The position numbers were made by a program, and so were the translations under genes. A stretch of DNA of 64,000 bases from positions 1 to 64,000 of the forward strand of contig NZ_AXAS01000009.1 of NCBI RefSeq assembly GCF_000472925.1. Direction: 5' to 3'. The notes beneath the pieces are model-generated. The model made no database searches. It had not been told where the DNA came from and saw only the letters and a list, made by a program, of their open reading frames with translations. Position 1 is the first letter of the stretch. Each line of letters starts with the position of its first letter. Below, piece by piece: positions 15,908 through 26,150 of the stretch. Origin of the DNA: Bradyrhizobium sp. Ec3.3 (GTDB lineage: Bacteria > Pseudomonadota > Alphaproteobacteria > Rhizobiales > Xanthobacteraceae).

Positions 15908-18484
15908 TCAGGCCGTGCGCTTGACCGGCCTGGCATCGCCCTGCGCGCGATCGAGATCGTCGTGCATCGCCCTCGCCTGCTCGGCGCTGTGATCGAGCAG
16001 CCAGCGTTCGAACGCGACAGGCGTCAGCGCCGGTGCGTAGAGAAAACCCTGCACGACGTCGCAGCCGAGCTCGGCGAGCACCTTGCACTGCGCCTCGGTC
16101 TCGACGCCTTCGGCAACCACGGTCATGCCGAGGCCCTGGCCGACGCGGACGACGGCGGTGGCAATGGCGAGCGCACCAGCATCAGCTTCGATGTCGCGCA
16201 TAAAACTGCGGTCGATCTTCAGCTCTCGGATCGGCAGATGCGCCAGCCGGCTCAGGCTGGAATAGCCGGTGCCGAAATCGTCCAGCGACAGCCCAACGCC
16301 GAGTTCGCGGATCGCCTTCATGGTCTCGAGCGCAACCGCCCGCTCCTGCATGAACGCGCCCTCGGTGATCTCGAGCATCAAGGCGTCCGGCGGCAGCTCG
16401 TGCGCGGCGAGGACGTTTCCGACATGCTTTGCCAGCACGACGTTGCGGAAATTGATCGGCGAGAGGTTGACCGACACGCTGGGGATGTCGAGCCCGGCGC
16501 AGCGCCAGCCCGCCATCTGGCGGCACGCCTCGCGGATCGACCACAGGCCGATCTGCTCGATCAAGCCGCATTCCTCGGCAAGCGGAATGAATTTGGCCGG
16601 TAAGACCTCGCCGAGGTCGGCGTCATGCCAGCGCGCCAGCGCCTCGACGCCATGGATGGCGCCGTCAATGGTGCGGATCTGCGGCTGGTAGCGCAGGCTG
16701 AGCTTGTCCTCCGCGATGGCGCGCCGCAGCGCGGCAGTGAGAACGAGCCGCTGCTCGGCGAGCCCATTCATGTCGGCGCTGAAGAAGCGATGGGTGGAGC
16801 GTCCCGCCTGCTTGGCCTTGTACATCGCCGCATCGGCCTGCTGCATCAGCGTGTCGATATCGGTGGCGTGATCGGGATAGAGGCTGATGCCGATGCTGGC
16901 GGACATCTGCATCTGCCGCGCGCCGAGCCGCAGCGGCTCGGCCAATGCCTCGGTGATCCGGCGCGCGATGCGCGCGGCACCCTCGGCGTCGCGGTTCGGC
17001 AACAGGATGACGAATTCGTCGCCGCCGAGCCGGCCGAGCAGGTCGCTGGGCTCGATCTGCGCGCGCAGGCGATGCGCCAGCTCGACCAGCAGCTCGTCGC
17101 CAGCGGCGTGGCCGAGCGTGTCGTTGACGTCCTTGAAATGATCGAGATCGAGAAACGCCAGCGCGACGTGGCTGCCGGGGCGACAATCGTCGATCGCGGC
17201 CGTGATCAGGTGCCGCAGTTGCACGCGGTTCGGCAGGCCGGTGAGGATGTCGTGATAGGCGAGCCGCGCGATCTCCGCGCGCGCTTCCTTGCGCTCGATC
17301 GCGAGCGCGCCGAGATTGACGCAGGCATCGACGATGCGCCGGTGCCAGCGGCTCGGTGCGCGCGGCTCCCTGTAGTAGAAAGCGAAGGTGGCGATGACCC
17401 TTCCGTCCTTGGCCTTGACCGGGGTCGACCAGCAGGCGCGCAGGCCGACCGACAGTGGCATCGCCTTGTAGGGCTGCCAGCGCGGATCCCTATCGATATC
17501 AACAGCCAGGACCGGCTTGCCGTAGTAGGCGGCCGTGCCGCAGGAACCGACATCGGGTCCGATCGCGACGCCGTCCAGCGCGCGTGAATAGTCATCGGGA
17601 AGGCTGGGACCGCCGAGCGGATGCACGAAGCCGGCGGCATCGACGTGAAGCAGCGAGCAGACGACATCGGGCGCGATCTCCTCGACGCGCCGGCACAGCC
17701 GGTCGGCGATCTCGGTGATCGGCACCTCGTCGGCGAGCGCGCACGTGATCAATTGCTGGAGCGATCGCAGCTGCTTGGTTTCGGTGATGTCCTCGAGCAG
17801 GGCGAAGATATGCTTGACCCGGCCCTTGCGATCGCGGAAGGCGTCGATCCTGGCAGCAACCCAGATCTCCTCGCCATCCTTGCTGTAGAGCATCACCTCG
17901 GCTTCGCCGCCGCGGCCACCCGCCATCAGCCGTTTGCCGAGCCTTGCAAGCGCCCTGCGGTTGGTATGGCGGCCGGCCACGAGCTCGCTCACGGGCCGCC
18001 CCTCGGTCTCACCGGAGGCATAGCCGAACACGGTGGCGAAGGCCGCGTTGGTGTAGCGGATCTTCAGTTCGGTATCGGTGATGATCACCGCGCGATTGGT
18101 CTGGTCGGACACGGCGTTGAGCAGTCCGATCCGCACGCGGCGTTCGGCCTCCTCGGTGACGTCGCGAACGAAGACCGCGTACTGGGTTGTGCCGATGGAC
18201 GAAAGCGATATCGCAGCCCTGATCCGCGTGCCGTCGCACCGCACGAGGCTGATCTCGTCGCGAAACCCCGCCGCGATCGGCTCGCCCAGGCATTTGAGCC
18301 CGAGAATGCGGGCATCGCGTCCGAGCGCGTCCGTGCGCGGGAGCTTCCAGAGTCGCTCTGCGGCTGCGTTGAAATGCGTGATCCGGCGGTCGGCATCGAC
18401 GATGACAACGCCGTCCACGGCCAGCTCCAGCGCAGCCAGCAGGACTTCCGGAGTTCCGATCGCAGGGCAATCGTTGGCGGACAT
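15908..18484 (-). CDS. PAS-PAS-GAF-GGDEF-EAL cyclic-di-GMP enzyme
   Basis: About 858 residues from ATG 18484; a TTG start at 18553 would add 23. Domains in order: PAS (about 15-110), second PAS (125-235), GAF (260-405), GGDEF (420-575) and EAL (590-840). The cyclase motif GGDEF is intact, but the inhibitory site five residues before it reads EPSD rather than RxxD, so product feedback may be lost. All key EAL residues are present: EAL, the N of NLSP, DDFGTGYSS, KID and EGVE. It could make or break c-di-GMP in response to a small ligand. No membrane segments, so cytoplasmic. It follows the MFS gene on the same strand. Confidence 0.93.
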   Translation of the reverse strand: MSANDCPAIGTPEVLLAALELAVDGVVIVDADRRITHFNAAAERLWKLPRTDALGRDARILGLKCLGEPIAAGFRDEISLVRCDGTRIRAAISLSSIGTTQYAVFVRDVTEEAERRVRIGLLNAVSDQTNRAVIITDTELKIRYTNAAFATVFGYASGETEGRPVSELVAGRHTNRRALARLGKRLMAGGRGGEAEVMLYSKDGEEIWVAARIDAFRDRKGRVKHIFALLEDITETKQLRSLQQLITCALADEVPITEIADRLCRRVEEIAPDVVCSLLHVDAAGFVHPLGGPSLPDDYSRALDGVAIGPDVGSCGTAAYYGKPVLAVDIDRDPRWQPYKAMPLSVGLRACWSTPVKAKDGRVIATFAFYYREPRAPSRWHRRIVDACVNLGALAIERKEARAEIARLAYHDILTGLPNRVQLRHLITAAIDDCRPGSHVALAFLDLDHFKDVNDTLGHAAGDELLVELAHRLRAQIEPSDLLGRLGGDEFVILLPNRDAEGAARIARRITEALAEPLRLGARQMQMSASIGISLYPDHATDIDTLMQQADAAMYKAKQAGRSTHRFFSADMNGLAEQRLVLTAALRRAIAEDKLSLRYQPQIRTIDGAIHGVEALARWHDADLGEVLPAKFIPLAEECGLIEQIGLWSIREACRQMAGWRCAGLDIPSVSVNLSPINFRNVVLAKHVGNVLAAHELPPDALMLEITEGAFMQERAVALETMKAIRELGVGLSLDDFGTGYSSLSRLAHLPIRELKIDRSFMRDIEADAGALAIATAVVRVGQGLGMTVVAEGVETEAQCKVLAELGCDVVQGFLYAPALTPVAFERWLLDHSAEQARAMHDDLDRAQGDARPVKRTA

Positions 18485-18644
18485 CGTTGGACCCGGGCGC
18501 GTCGCAACCAGATGCGACAAGGACGGCAAGCCTAGCGGTCCGATGGTGTCCAAGAGGTTGGCTCAACCTGGCATGGGCTCGCCAAGACGAGACATGCTTA
18601 AGATTCCGCGAAGAAGAGCCGAGGAATTGCGAAGGGAAGCGGAC

Positions 18645-19946
18645 CTATGCGGCGCCGGTTCCCGGCTGAAGCTTGTGCAGCCGGCCTGCGACCGCCCTCA
18701 CCTTGCGAGGTGCGGCCTGCCAGATCGACAACGCCGACAGTCCGCTCGCGACCATCGCGATGACAAAGGCAAGCGTGTAGTCGCCGGCAAGATCATAGAG
18801 GAAGCCCGTCACCCAGGGCCCGGCCGCGCCGCCCGCCAGCGCGGCCAGCATGATCATGCCGAAGATGCTGCCCTGATTCCTTCCCCCGAAGATCTCGAAC
18901 ACCACCGCGCCCATGATCGAAGTCAGCCCGTAGCCGAGAGCCCCTTGCGTAAACACCATCAGGTAGACGAGCCAGAGTGAGGCTTCGAATTTCAGCGCGA
19001 TCAGCGCAGCAAAGCAGATCGCAAAGCCTGTGCAGCTCATCGCCCAGACCCATTCCCGGCCGATCCGGTCCGAGACATGGCCGAGCAGGATCTGGCCGGG
19101 AATGCCGAGCAGGCTGACGGCGCCGAGCGCCCACACTGCGACGCTCGGGCTGAAGCCGATGTCGAGCAGGAACTTGGTCTGGTGCACCTGCACCGCGTAC
19201 CAGATGTACAGACCGCAGAAATAGCCGAGCGCGATCCACCAGAACCGCGCCGTCCGCAGCGCAAGCTTCAGGGTCCAGTCGGTGCCGGCCCAGACGGGAT
19301 CGACGATGTTGGAGACGGGCTTTGCCGCGCTTGCCGACGGCGCGGCATCGCCGTCCGGCCGCAAACCGAGATCCTCCGGCCGCTTGCGCAGCAGCAGGTT
19401 GATCGGCGCCAGCGCGATCAGCAGCAAGAGTCCCATCGCAGTGCAGGCGGTGCGCCAGCCGCTCTGCTCGATCATGTGCTGCACCCAGGGCAGCAGCGTC
19501 ACCGAGCCGATGCCGACGCCGGCAAAGGCGATACCGATGGCGAAGCCACGCTTGCGGATGAACCAGTTCGGCAGGAACAGCGACTGGCCGGAATAGCCGA
19601 GGCAGACGCTGCCGGCGCCGACCATGACGCCGATGGTGACATAGAGATGCCAGGGCTGGCTCGTCAGCGGCGCCAGCAGGAGGCCGCCCGCCATCAGCGC
19701 GACGCCGACCTCCATCACCGCGCGCGGACCTGCGCGATCCATCAGCCGGCCGATCAGCGGGCTGACCACGCCCGAGACCACGAAGCCAAACGAGAAGGCG
19801 CCCGCGGTGATGCCGCGATCCCACCCGAACTCGGAGATTATGGGAGGAAAGAACAATGAAAACGCGGTGCGCGCGTTGACCCCGATGGCCATGGTGACGA
19901 ACGTCACCGCGACCACGACCCAGCCATAGAAGAACGGAAGCCGCAT
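18645..19946 (-). CDS. MFS transporter (monocarboxylate/oxalate-formate type)
   Basis: 433 residues with about 12 membrane segments. FYGWVVVAVTFVTMAIG and a following FGWDRGITAGAFSFG are typical of the bacterial monocarboxylate-like MFS group, and LIGRLMDRAGPRAVM matches motif A after TM2. A cytoplasmic loop falls near residue 200 (RKRPEDLGLRPDG). Substrate unknown; an organic anion is the family guess. It sits between two c-di-GMP enzyme genes, all on the minus strand with gaps of about 120-160 bp, so one transcript is possible but not shown. Confidence 0.88.
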   Translation of the reverse strand: MRLPFFYGWVVVAVTFVTMAIGVNARTAFSLFFPPIISEFGWDRGITAGAFSFGFVVSGVVSPLIGRLMDRAGPRAVMEVGVALMAGGLLLAPLTSQPWHLYVTIGVMVGAGSVCLGYSGQSLFLPNWFIRKRGFAIGIAFAGVGIGSVTLLPWVQHMIEQSGWRTACTAMGLLLLIALAPINLLLRKRPEDLGLRPDGDAAPSASAAKPVSNIVDPVWAGTDWTLKLALRTARFWWIALGYFCGLYIWYAVQVHQTKFLLDIGFSPSVAVWALGAVSLLGIPGQILLGHVSDRIGREWVWAMSCTGFAICFAALIALKFEASLWLVYLMVFTQGALGYGLTSIMGAVVFEIFGGRNQGSIFGMIMLAALAGGAAGPWVTGFLYDLAGDYTLAFVIAMVASGLSALSIWQAAPRKVRAVAGRLHKLQPGTGAA

Positions 19947-20064
19947 TGTGTTGGTTTCATCCCTGGACGATCTTTCCGATCATCCGGGGATGTCCGGGTC
20001 AAGCGCTTTTCGCGCATGCCCGGGCCACGTTTGCATGCGACGGACCTTTGCGCGGCGATGCGTC

Positions 20065-22500
20065 TCAGGCCGCGTCGAGCTGCGAGCGGGAGACCGGCGC
20101 CTCCGGCGCGATCCGTTCGATCGGCTGCGGCCGTCCGAGCAGATAGCCTTGCGCGAAATTCACGCCGAGCCCCTTCAGCCGCTCGAACTGTTCACTGGTC
20201 TCGACGCCCTCGGCGGTCACCGACATGTCGAGGCCGCGCGCCAGCGTCACGATCGAAGAGATGATGGCCGAGCTGCGCGGCCGATAGCTGAGATTGCTGA
20301 TGAAGGACTTGTCGATCTTGATCTTGTCGAACGGAAACGCCGTCAGGTAGCTCAGCGACGAATAGCCGGTGCCGAAATCGTCGAGCGCGAGCTCGATGCC
20401 GATGCTCTTGAGCCGCTCCATGAAGGCGTGGTTCTCGATGCCGCGCTCCAAAAGGACGGACTCGGTGATCTCGATCTCGAGGCGCTCCGGCGGCAGGCCG
20501 GAATCTTCCAGCGCCGCGCAGATCACGTCGAACAGCTCGGCTTCCTTGAACTGCACCGGTGACAGGTTGACGGCGACCCGCGCGTCCGAAGGCCACGACG
20601 CCGCGTCCTCGCAGGCGCGCCGCAGCACCCATTCGCCGAGCGCCACGATCAAGCCGGTCTCCTCCGCGAGCGGAATGAACTGGTCCGGCGGGATCAGCCC
20701 GCGCGTCGGATGACGCCAGCGCACCAGTGCCTCGAAGCCGCGGCGCTCGCCGCTGGCGACGTCGACGAAGGGCTGGTAGTGCAGCTCGAACTGACAGCGC
20801 GCGATGGCGTCGCGCAAGTCACCCTCGAGCATGTTGCGCGCCTCGAGGTCGGCCGACATCGCCTCGTCATAGATGGTGAAGCAGTTGCGTCCCGCACCTT
20901 TCGAGCGATAGAGCGCGAGGTCCGCCTTCTTCAGAAGCTGTTCCTGGTTGCTGCCGTGCTCCGGCGCGATCGCAATGCCGATGCTGGTGCCGATCTCGAC
21001 GCGGTGGCCGGGCAGGAAGAACGGCTCGGTGACGAGCTTGGCGATCCGGCCCGCGAGCTCGGTCGAGCACACCCGCTGATCGTCGCAGCCTTCCTGGATG
21101 ATCGCGAACTCGTCGCCGCCGAGCCGCGCCAGCACGTCGTTCTGGCGCAGCGCGGATTTCAGGCGCTGCGCGACCTGGCGCAGCAAGAGGTCGCCGGCGC
21201 CGTGGCCGAGCGAGTCGTTGACGTTCTTGAAGCGGTCGAGATCGAGCATCAGGATCGAGAAGGTCAGCCCGTCCTCGCGCATCTGGCGGTTGATCTCGTC
21301 CAGCCGCGCGAGGAAGAAGGCGCGGTTCGGCAGCCCCGTCAGGATGTCGGTCTGGGCCAGCTCGAGCACCCGGCGGTTGGCGAGCGACAGCCGCCGCGAG
21401 TTGCGGCTCGCGAGCACGAGGTAGCTCGCCAGCGACAGCGTCAGAAGCATGCCGACGACCAGCACCGTGAGCGCGCGGTCATAAGCGGTTTCCAGCGGAC
21501 CACCGGCGGTCGGCACGGCACGCACCTGCCAATCGGTGTCGCCGATACGCAAGCCACCCGACCAGTGCACGCCCTTCGACACGTCGCTCATCGATTGCGG
21601 CGCGGTCGCCGAGGACGCGAAATCCGGCAGCGACTGCTCCAGGCTGACGATCTGCCCCGTGAAGGGCGGATAGACGTTGACGCTGATCGCGGGACTTGCC
21701 GCCGTCGTGGTTCGGATGGCACGCAGCAGCAGCGGCAGATCGAACACGGCGACGATGACGCCCGCCTGGTTGCGGCGGCGATCGGCAACCGTGTCGCGCG
21801 AGGTGCCCTTGGCGTAGACGGGGACGACGACGAGGACGTTCGGCAACTGGCCGCCTTCCCGCGGCTCGTAGAGTCGCGTGCGTAGCGCCGCGATCCGGTC
21901 ATTGTCGCGCGCGCGCTCGATCGCGGCATAGCGATCCGGAATGGTCGCGTAGTCCATGCCGTAGACCGGCGAGGTCTTCGGCTGCGTGGAATAGAAGACC
22001 GGGAAATACTCGTCGCCCTGCGGCGCGGTTGTGAAACCGTCGCCCTCGCCCTGAAGCGATTTGATGCGATAGCCGGACACACCGTCCGCGACTGCGGCGG
22101 CTTCGTATTCGGCACGCTCCTTGCGGTTGATCCGCGGCAACCATGCGACGCGGAGCATGCCGGGGTGATGCTCGAACAGCCGTCCCGCGAACGTCTCGAA
22201 CTCGCTGCGGGTGACGTCCTCGTTGGCCGATTCGAACAGGGTACGCAGCGCCACGAGCCGGCTGATATATTCGTTCATGCCGTTCTGCATGACGATGGCT
22301 TCGGTTTCCGCCGCGCTCTCGAACTCGACCTTGTTGACGCGGTCCTCCCAGCGCGCGACCGCAGCCGCGCCCACCACCGAGAACGACAGGCCGAGGATTG
22401 CGGCGACCAGCGCAGGGCGATAGAGCCCGAACAACGGCGCAGGACGCCATCGCGCGATCATGCGCTTCCGATCCTGATCATTCTGATCGCGATCGCCCAT
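20065..22500 (-). CDS. CHASE-GGDEF-EAL membrane c-di-GMP enzyme
   Basis: 811 residues. TM1 about 27-47, a periplasmic CHASE sensor domain (about 60-270, with NEYISRLVALRTLFESANEDVTRSEF), TM2 about 345-365, GGDEF (about 385-545) and EAL (about 560-800). The cyclase motif is LARLGGDEF, and an RQND (RxxD) inhibitory site lies five residues before it, so product inhibition should work, unlike in the neighbour at 15908. The EAL active-site set is complete. It likely senses an extracytoplasmic ligand. The promoter would be in the 275-bp gap shared with the divergent solute-binding protein gene. Confidence 0.93.
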   Translation of the reverse strand: MGDRDQNDQDRKRMIARWRPAPLFGLYRPALVAAILGLSFSVVGAAAVARWEDRVNKVEFESAAETEAIVMQNGMNEYISRLVALRTLFESANEDVTRSEFETFAGRLFEHHPGMLRVAWLPRINRKERAEYEAAAVADGVSGYRIKSLQGEGDGFTTAPQGDEYFPVFYSTQPKTSPVYGMDYATIPDRYAAIERARDNDRIAALRTRLYEPREGGQLPNVLVVVPVYAKGTSRDTVADRRRNQAGVIVAVFDLPLLLRAIRTTTAASPAISVNVYPPFTGQIVSLEQSLPDFASSATAPQSMSDVSKGVHWSGGLRIGDTDWQVRAVPTAGGPLETAYDRALTVLVVGMLLTLSLASYLVLASRNSRRLSLANRRVLELAQTDILTGLPNRAFFLARLDEINRQMREDGLTFSILMLDLDRFKNVNDSLGHGAGDLLLRQVAQRLKSALRQNDVLARLGGDEFAIIQEGCDDQRVCSTELAGRIAKLVTEPFFLPGHRVEIGTSIGIAIAPEHGSNQEQLLKKADLALYRSKGAGRNCFTIYDEAMSADLEARNMLEGDLRDAIARCQFELHYQPFVDVASGERRGFEALVRWRHPTRGLIPPDQFIPLAEETGLIVALGEWVLRRACEDAASWPSDARVAVNLSPVQFKEAELFDVICAALEDSGLPPERLEIEITESVLLERGIENHAFMERLKSIGIELALDDFGTGYSSLSYLTAFPFDKIKIDKSFISNLSYRPRSSAIISSIVTLARGLDMSVTAEGVETSEQFERLKGLGVNFAQGYLLGRPQPIERIAPEAPVSRSQLDAA

Positions 22501-22775
22501 CTCTCTTAAGCCGTCCCTCTGGCGTGACGGATCGAACTTCTGGTTGAGCCGTCAGAACGACGATCGGACATGGGGCTCGGTTAAGAAGTGCACAATTTCA
22601 CTGCGGCGCCGGCCGCAACTGCGGAGCTTAGTTAACGTTTCCCCCGCAAGTCGCTGCATCATGGAAACAATCTGCACGGATTCACCGGAGTAATACGGAG
22701 CGCGATCAGCCTTGCGGTTAGCGAGGCCGTGGCACTATCGTTCTTCCGTAATTCCCGCAAATCCCCTATCACGCC

Positions 22776-23936
22776 ATGACACGAGTCCGTTCCGCGACAC
22801 GCATCATTTTGGCCGTCGTGCTGGCTGCATTCGTTGCGCCGGCGGCCCGAAGCGAGGAGGCTGGCGTCGGCACCGACGCGATCCTGTTCGGCCAGGCTGC
22901 GGCGCTCGAGGGGCCCTCCTCCGCGCTTGGCTTACGCATGCGGCAAGGCATCGTTGCCGCCTTCAACGAGATCAACGCCAAGGGCGGCGTTCATGGCCGC
23001 AAGCTGCAACTGATCAGCCGCGACGACGGCTATGATCCCGACCGATCGGTGGCGCAGACGCTGCGGCTGATCGACGAGGACAAGGTGTTCGCACTGATCG
23101 GCGCGGTGGGCACGCCGACCGCGATGGCGACCATCCCGATCACCAGCCTCAGGAACATTCCCTTCATCGGTCCGTTCAGCGGCGCGGAATTCCTGCGCGA
23201 TCTGGAGCTCAGCAACGTCGTCAACATCCGCGCCTCCTACGGCGCGGAGGCCGAGGCCTGGATCAAGCATCTCACCGAGGATCGCAAGTTCAGCCGCATC
23301 GGGATCTTCTACCAGGACGACGCCTTCGGCCGCGACGGTCTCCTGGGCGTGAAACGCGCGCTCGCCAAGCGCGGCCTCGAGCTTGCCGCCGAAGGCACCT
23401 TTGAGCGCAACACCAAGGCCGTCGCGTCGGCCTGGCGGATGCTCAGGCGCGCCGAGCCCGAAGCCATCGTCATGGTCGGGACCTACGGCCCGTGCGCGGA
23501 GTTCATCAAGCTCGTGCACCGCAGCGGTCTCAATCCGACCTTCGTCAACATCTCCTTCGTCGGCGCCAATGCGCTCGCAAAGGAGCTCGGGCCCGAGGGC
23601 GAAGGCGTCATCGTCTCGCAGGTCGTGCCGTTTCCCTGGGACACATCGCAAAAGCTCGTTGCCGACTACCAGGCGGCGCAGAAGGCGTTCGAACCGACGC
23701 TCACGCCGGACTTCGTGTCGCTGGAAGGCTATATCTCCGGGCGCCTTGCGGCCGCCGCACTGGAGAAGACGGGGCCGAACCCGACGCGCGCCGAGCTGCT
23801 ACGGGTCATCAACGACGTCGGCCGCTTCGACATCAGCGGCAACACCATCACCGTCGGCGTGCACATGATCGACACACCGCCAAAGGTGTTTCTGACGATG
23901 ATCCAGAAGGACGGGACGTTCAGGCCGATCGACTAG
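22776..23936 (+). CDS. ABC transporter substrate-binding protein, branched-chain amino acid type
   Basis: 386 residues. Sec signal peptide (IILAVVLAAFVAPAARS, cut near residue 25), then a type I periplasmic binding fold: DAILFGQAAALEGPSSALGLRMRQGIVAAFNEINAKGG and GRKLQLISRDDGYDP are family-typical (Peripla_BP_6, LivK/AmiC group). No permease or ATPase genes follow, so it is an orphan receptor or feeds a distant transporter. It may bind an amino acid, amide or aromatic. The start ATG has a weak ribosome-binding site but fits the signal peptide. Confidence 0.9.
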   Translation: MTRVRSATRIILAVVLAAFVAPAARSEEAGVGTDAILFGQAAALEGPSSALGLRMRQGIVAAFNEINAKGGVHGRKLQLISRDDGYDPDRSVAQTLRLIDEDKVFALIGAVGTPTAMATIPITSLRNIPFIGPFSGAEFLRDLELSNVVNIRASYGAEAEAWIKHLTEDRKFSRIGIFYQDDAFGRDGLLGVKRALAKRGLELAAEGTFERNTKAVASAWRMLRRAEPEAIVMVGTYGPCAEFIKLVHRSGLNPTFVNISFVGANALAKELGPEGEGVIVSQVVPFPWDTSQKLVADYQAAQKAFEPTLTPDFVSLEGYISGRLAAAALEKTGPNPTRAELLRVINDVGRFDISGNTITVGVHMIDTPPKVFLTMIQKDGTFRPID

Positions 23937-24287
23937 GGCGCCTACTTATGAACCCGCACCATGGGCCCGAGCTGGGCCATCAGCAGCCTTGCGGCACTTG
24001 GCGCCGCTTTCGGGTCAGACCTCGAGCTACAGCCTCGCCCTCCTCCGCCGGGATTCTAGCCGACCCAAGCCGAGCTGCCGCCTGAGCAGCGGTCGCAAGA
24101 ACTGCAAGGCACGGCGAGAGCGCTATTTTTGAATTCGCACAATATTTGATGTGAAAGAAGATCCGTAGCGGTACCGCCGCGTTATTGTCCCCTCACGCGT
24201 TTAACCAGCAGCGGTCGGCCTGACGATCGTGTGGCGACCGTTTTCCCGCAGAAAGCCGACATGGCGGTGGCTCTTGAGCTGTTCGGC
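23937..24287. other. Gap with no intact gene recognised
   Basis: Sequence between the solute-binding protein and the small repeat gene. A short frame starting at 23961 has no family support. The 3' part (from 24211) belongs to the direct repeat described separately. The stretch is notably less GC-rich than the flanks, with AT-rich runs near 24125-24160. Confidence 0.5.
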
Positions 24288-24426
24288 TCAGGGCCATCGG
24301 CGGATGCTCAGGTGTTTGAGCTGAAACCAGCCGAATATCGCAACGACGGAGCATCCAAGCAGGCCGACTGTCTTCAGGCCCATTTCCAGTCGGTACCGGA
24401 CAAGAGCGGTATCTCTATGAACAACC
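24211..24426. repeat. Direct repeat copy 1
   Basis: About 216 bp, closely similar along its whole length to 27290-27504 in the same orientation. It begins with GCGGTCGGCC and ends with TATGAACAACC. A one-base length difference lies near 24319. The repeat carries the end of the small membrane protein gene on the minus strand. Confidence 0.8.
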
Positions 24427-24479
24427 ATCTGCCGACATTGCTCGATCACCTCTTGAAGGGCGAGCGACCCCGAGAACAC
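24288..24479 (-). pseudogene. 5'-truncated small membrane protein, paralogue of 27387-27674
   Basis: The frame codes for HRDTALVRYRLEMGLKTVGLLGCSVVAIFGWFQLKH and aligns with the C-terminal half of the 95-residue protein at 27387-27674 (HKDTAPVQYWLEMGLQTFGLLGCAGVAMFGWF). The upstream half, including the first membrane segment, is missing; the homology stops about where the sulfatase gene begins. It could still be made as a 63-residue one-helix protein, but a remnant is more likely. Confidence 0.5.
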
Positions 24480-24488
24480 GGTTGGAGA

Positions 24489-25925
24489 TCAATCCACCTG
24501 CTCGTAGAACGCATCCTCGTCGGGCAATGCCGGGGGCCTACCGGTCAGTTCCTTGGTAACGCCCTTAAAGACTTCGGTGAGCAGTTGCGATTTCGACATC
24601 TCTGCTGCCAAGCCATCAATTCGCTTCTGTAATTCAGCGACCTTTTCAGGATTTTGCCCTGCAAGGTTGCTCTTTTCGTAGGGGTCTTGCGCCAAGTTAA
24701 AGAGCTCAATTTTCGATGGCAACGTCGTTCGCCAGACCAGTTTCCAATCCCCCTTGCGAACTGCACCGCGAAACATTTCAACGTTGTACACCACCTCGTC
24801 GCGCGGCGATGCTTTGCCATCGCTGATGGTCGGCCACATGTCGAAGCCATCAAGCGGCTTGCTCTTGCCGAGGCTCGCGCCGCCAAGTTTGGCCAGCGTC
24901 GGGTAGTAATCCACCACGTGCATCATCTGGTCGACGATGGTGCCCGGCTTGATCCTGCCCGGCCAGTTGATGAGAGACGACACCCGCGTGCCTCCCTCGT
25001 ACAAGTCTCCCTTTCCGCCACGATAAGGCCCGTTACTCGCAGGCAGCGGTCCCTTCACCTCGGTCTCGCCCGCCAGATGGGCCGATTGATTGCCGCCATT
25101 GTCGCCGTGGAAAACGATTATCGTGTTTTGCCGCAAACCCTTCTTTTCCAGCGCCTTCACGACCCGGCCAATCTGGTCATCCATGGCCGTGATCATCGCA
25201 GCATAGATGCGGCGGTTAGGGTCACTGATTTGCTTGTACCTCTCGATATACTCCTGCGGAGCCTGATAGGGCGTATGGGGTGCAGTGAAGGCGAGATACA
25301 TAAAAAAAGGCTTCCTGGTGTTCTGTGCGTCGATGAAGCGAACCGCGTCATCGCCCAACAGGCTCGTCACATAGCCCTTCTCATTGACTGGCTTGTTGTC
25401 CCGATACCAATCAAGCTTGCCGTGGACGGAGTGCGTGAAGTAGTCGATCTCGCCAAGTTGCGCGCCATACTGATAGTCGAAACCGCGTTGCTTTGGCCAA
25501 AACTCGCGTTTGGCATGACCGAGATGCCATTTGCCCACAATCGCAGTTGTGTAACCGGCCTCCTTCAGCGCTTGAGGGAGGAGCCATTCATCAGTCGGCA
25601 GGCCATAGGACGAAGATGCGGGAATGACCAAGGTTTGCAGTCCGTAGCGTAAGGGATAGCGACCAGTCATCAAAGCCGCTCGCGTAGGCGTACACATGGG
25701 CTGCACGTAGAATTGTTCGAGCCGTGCCCCGGTCTTTGCGAGCTCATCAATATTTGGTGTCAGGATGTCGGAGCCGTGAAATCCGACATCGGCCCAACCC
25801 AGATCGTCGGCCAGGATATAGATGATATTGGCCTGCGACTGCTGCGCAGCAGTTGGCGCTGCGGCGCCGAAGCAAGTCGCTAGACCCACGAGCACGGAAG
25901 CCACCGCGAACAGTGTTCTCTTCAT
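24489..25925 (-). CDS. Arylsulfatase (S1-type sulfatase)
   Basis: 478 residues. Signal peptide MKRTLFAVASVLVGLATCFGAAAPTAA. The catalytic region is clear: metal-binding Asp-Asp at 40-41 in LADDLGW, formylglycine site Cys78 in CTPTRAALMTGRYP (CxPxR), KWHLGH and HGDNGG. It would hydrolyse sulfate esters in the periplasm. No sulfatase-maturase gene is nearby, so Cys conversion must come from elsewhere. ATG 25925 fits the signal peptide; a longer frame begins at 25958. Base composition is lower in GC than in surrounding genes and the gene sits between two copies of a direct repeat, so horizontal gain is likely (inference). Confidence 0.92.
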   Translation of the reverse strand: MKRTLFAVASVLVGLATCFGAAAPTAAQQSQANIIYILADDLGWADVGFHGSDILTPNIDELAKTGARLEQFYVQPMCTPTRAALMTGRYPLRYGLQTLVIPASSSYGLPTDEWLLPQALKEAGYTTAIVGKWHLGHAKREFWPKQRGFDYQYGAQLGEIDYFTHSVHGKLDWYRDNKPVNEKGYVTSLLGDDAVRFIDAQNTRKPFFMYLAFTAPHTPYQAPQEYIERYKQISDPNRRIYAAMITAMDDQIGRVVKALEKKGLRQNTIIVFHGDNGGNQSAHLAGETEVKGPLPASNGPYRGGKGDLYEGGTRVSSLINWPGRIKPGTIVDQMMHVVDYYPTLAKLGGASLGKSKPLDGFDMWPTISDGKASPRDEVVYNVEMFRGAVRKGDWKLVWRTTLPSKIELFNLAQDPYEKSNLAGQNPEKVAELQKRIDGLAAEMSKSQLLTEVFKGVTKELTGRPPALPDEDAFYEQVD

Positions 25926-26150
25926 ATTGTCATCCCCAGCGCCGGAGGTCCCCGGCAAAAATTAGATCACCTGAAACTATGGCGGTTGGACCTAGCAAAA
26001 GGGTTGATATGCAAAGTGGGCGCTGAGGTCCGTTCCGGGTCAAAATGAAGAACTCAACGTGAGCAAATCTAGTCCGCTATACCCTGCTGTCCGGACCTCT
26101 ACGCGGCGTGCCGGCACTTCGCTGATGGGCCACAAGCGGAAGTTGACGAA

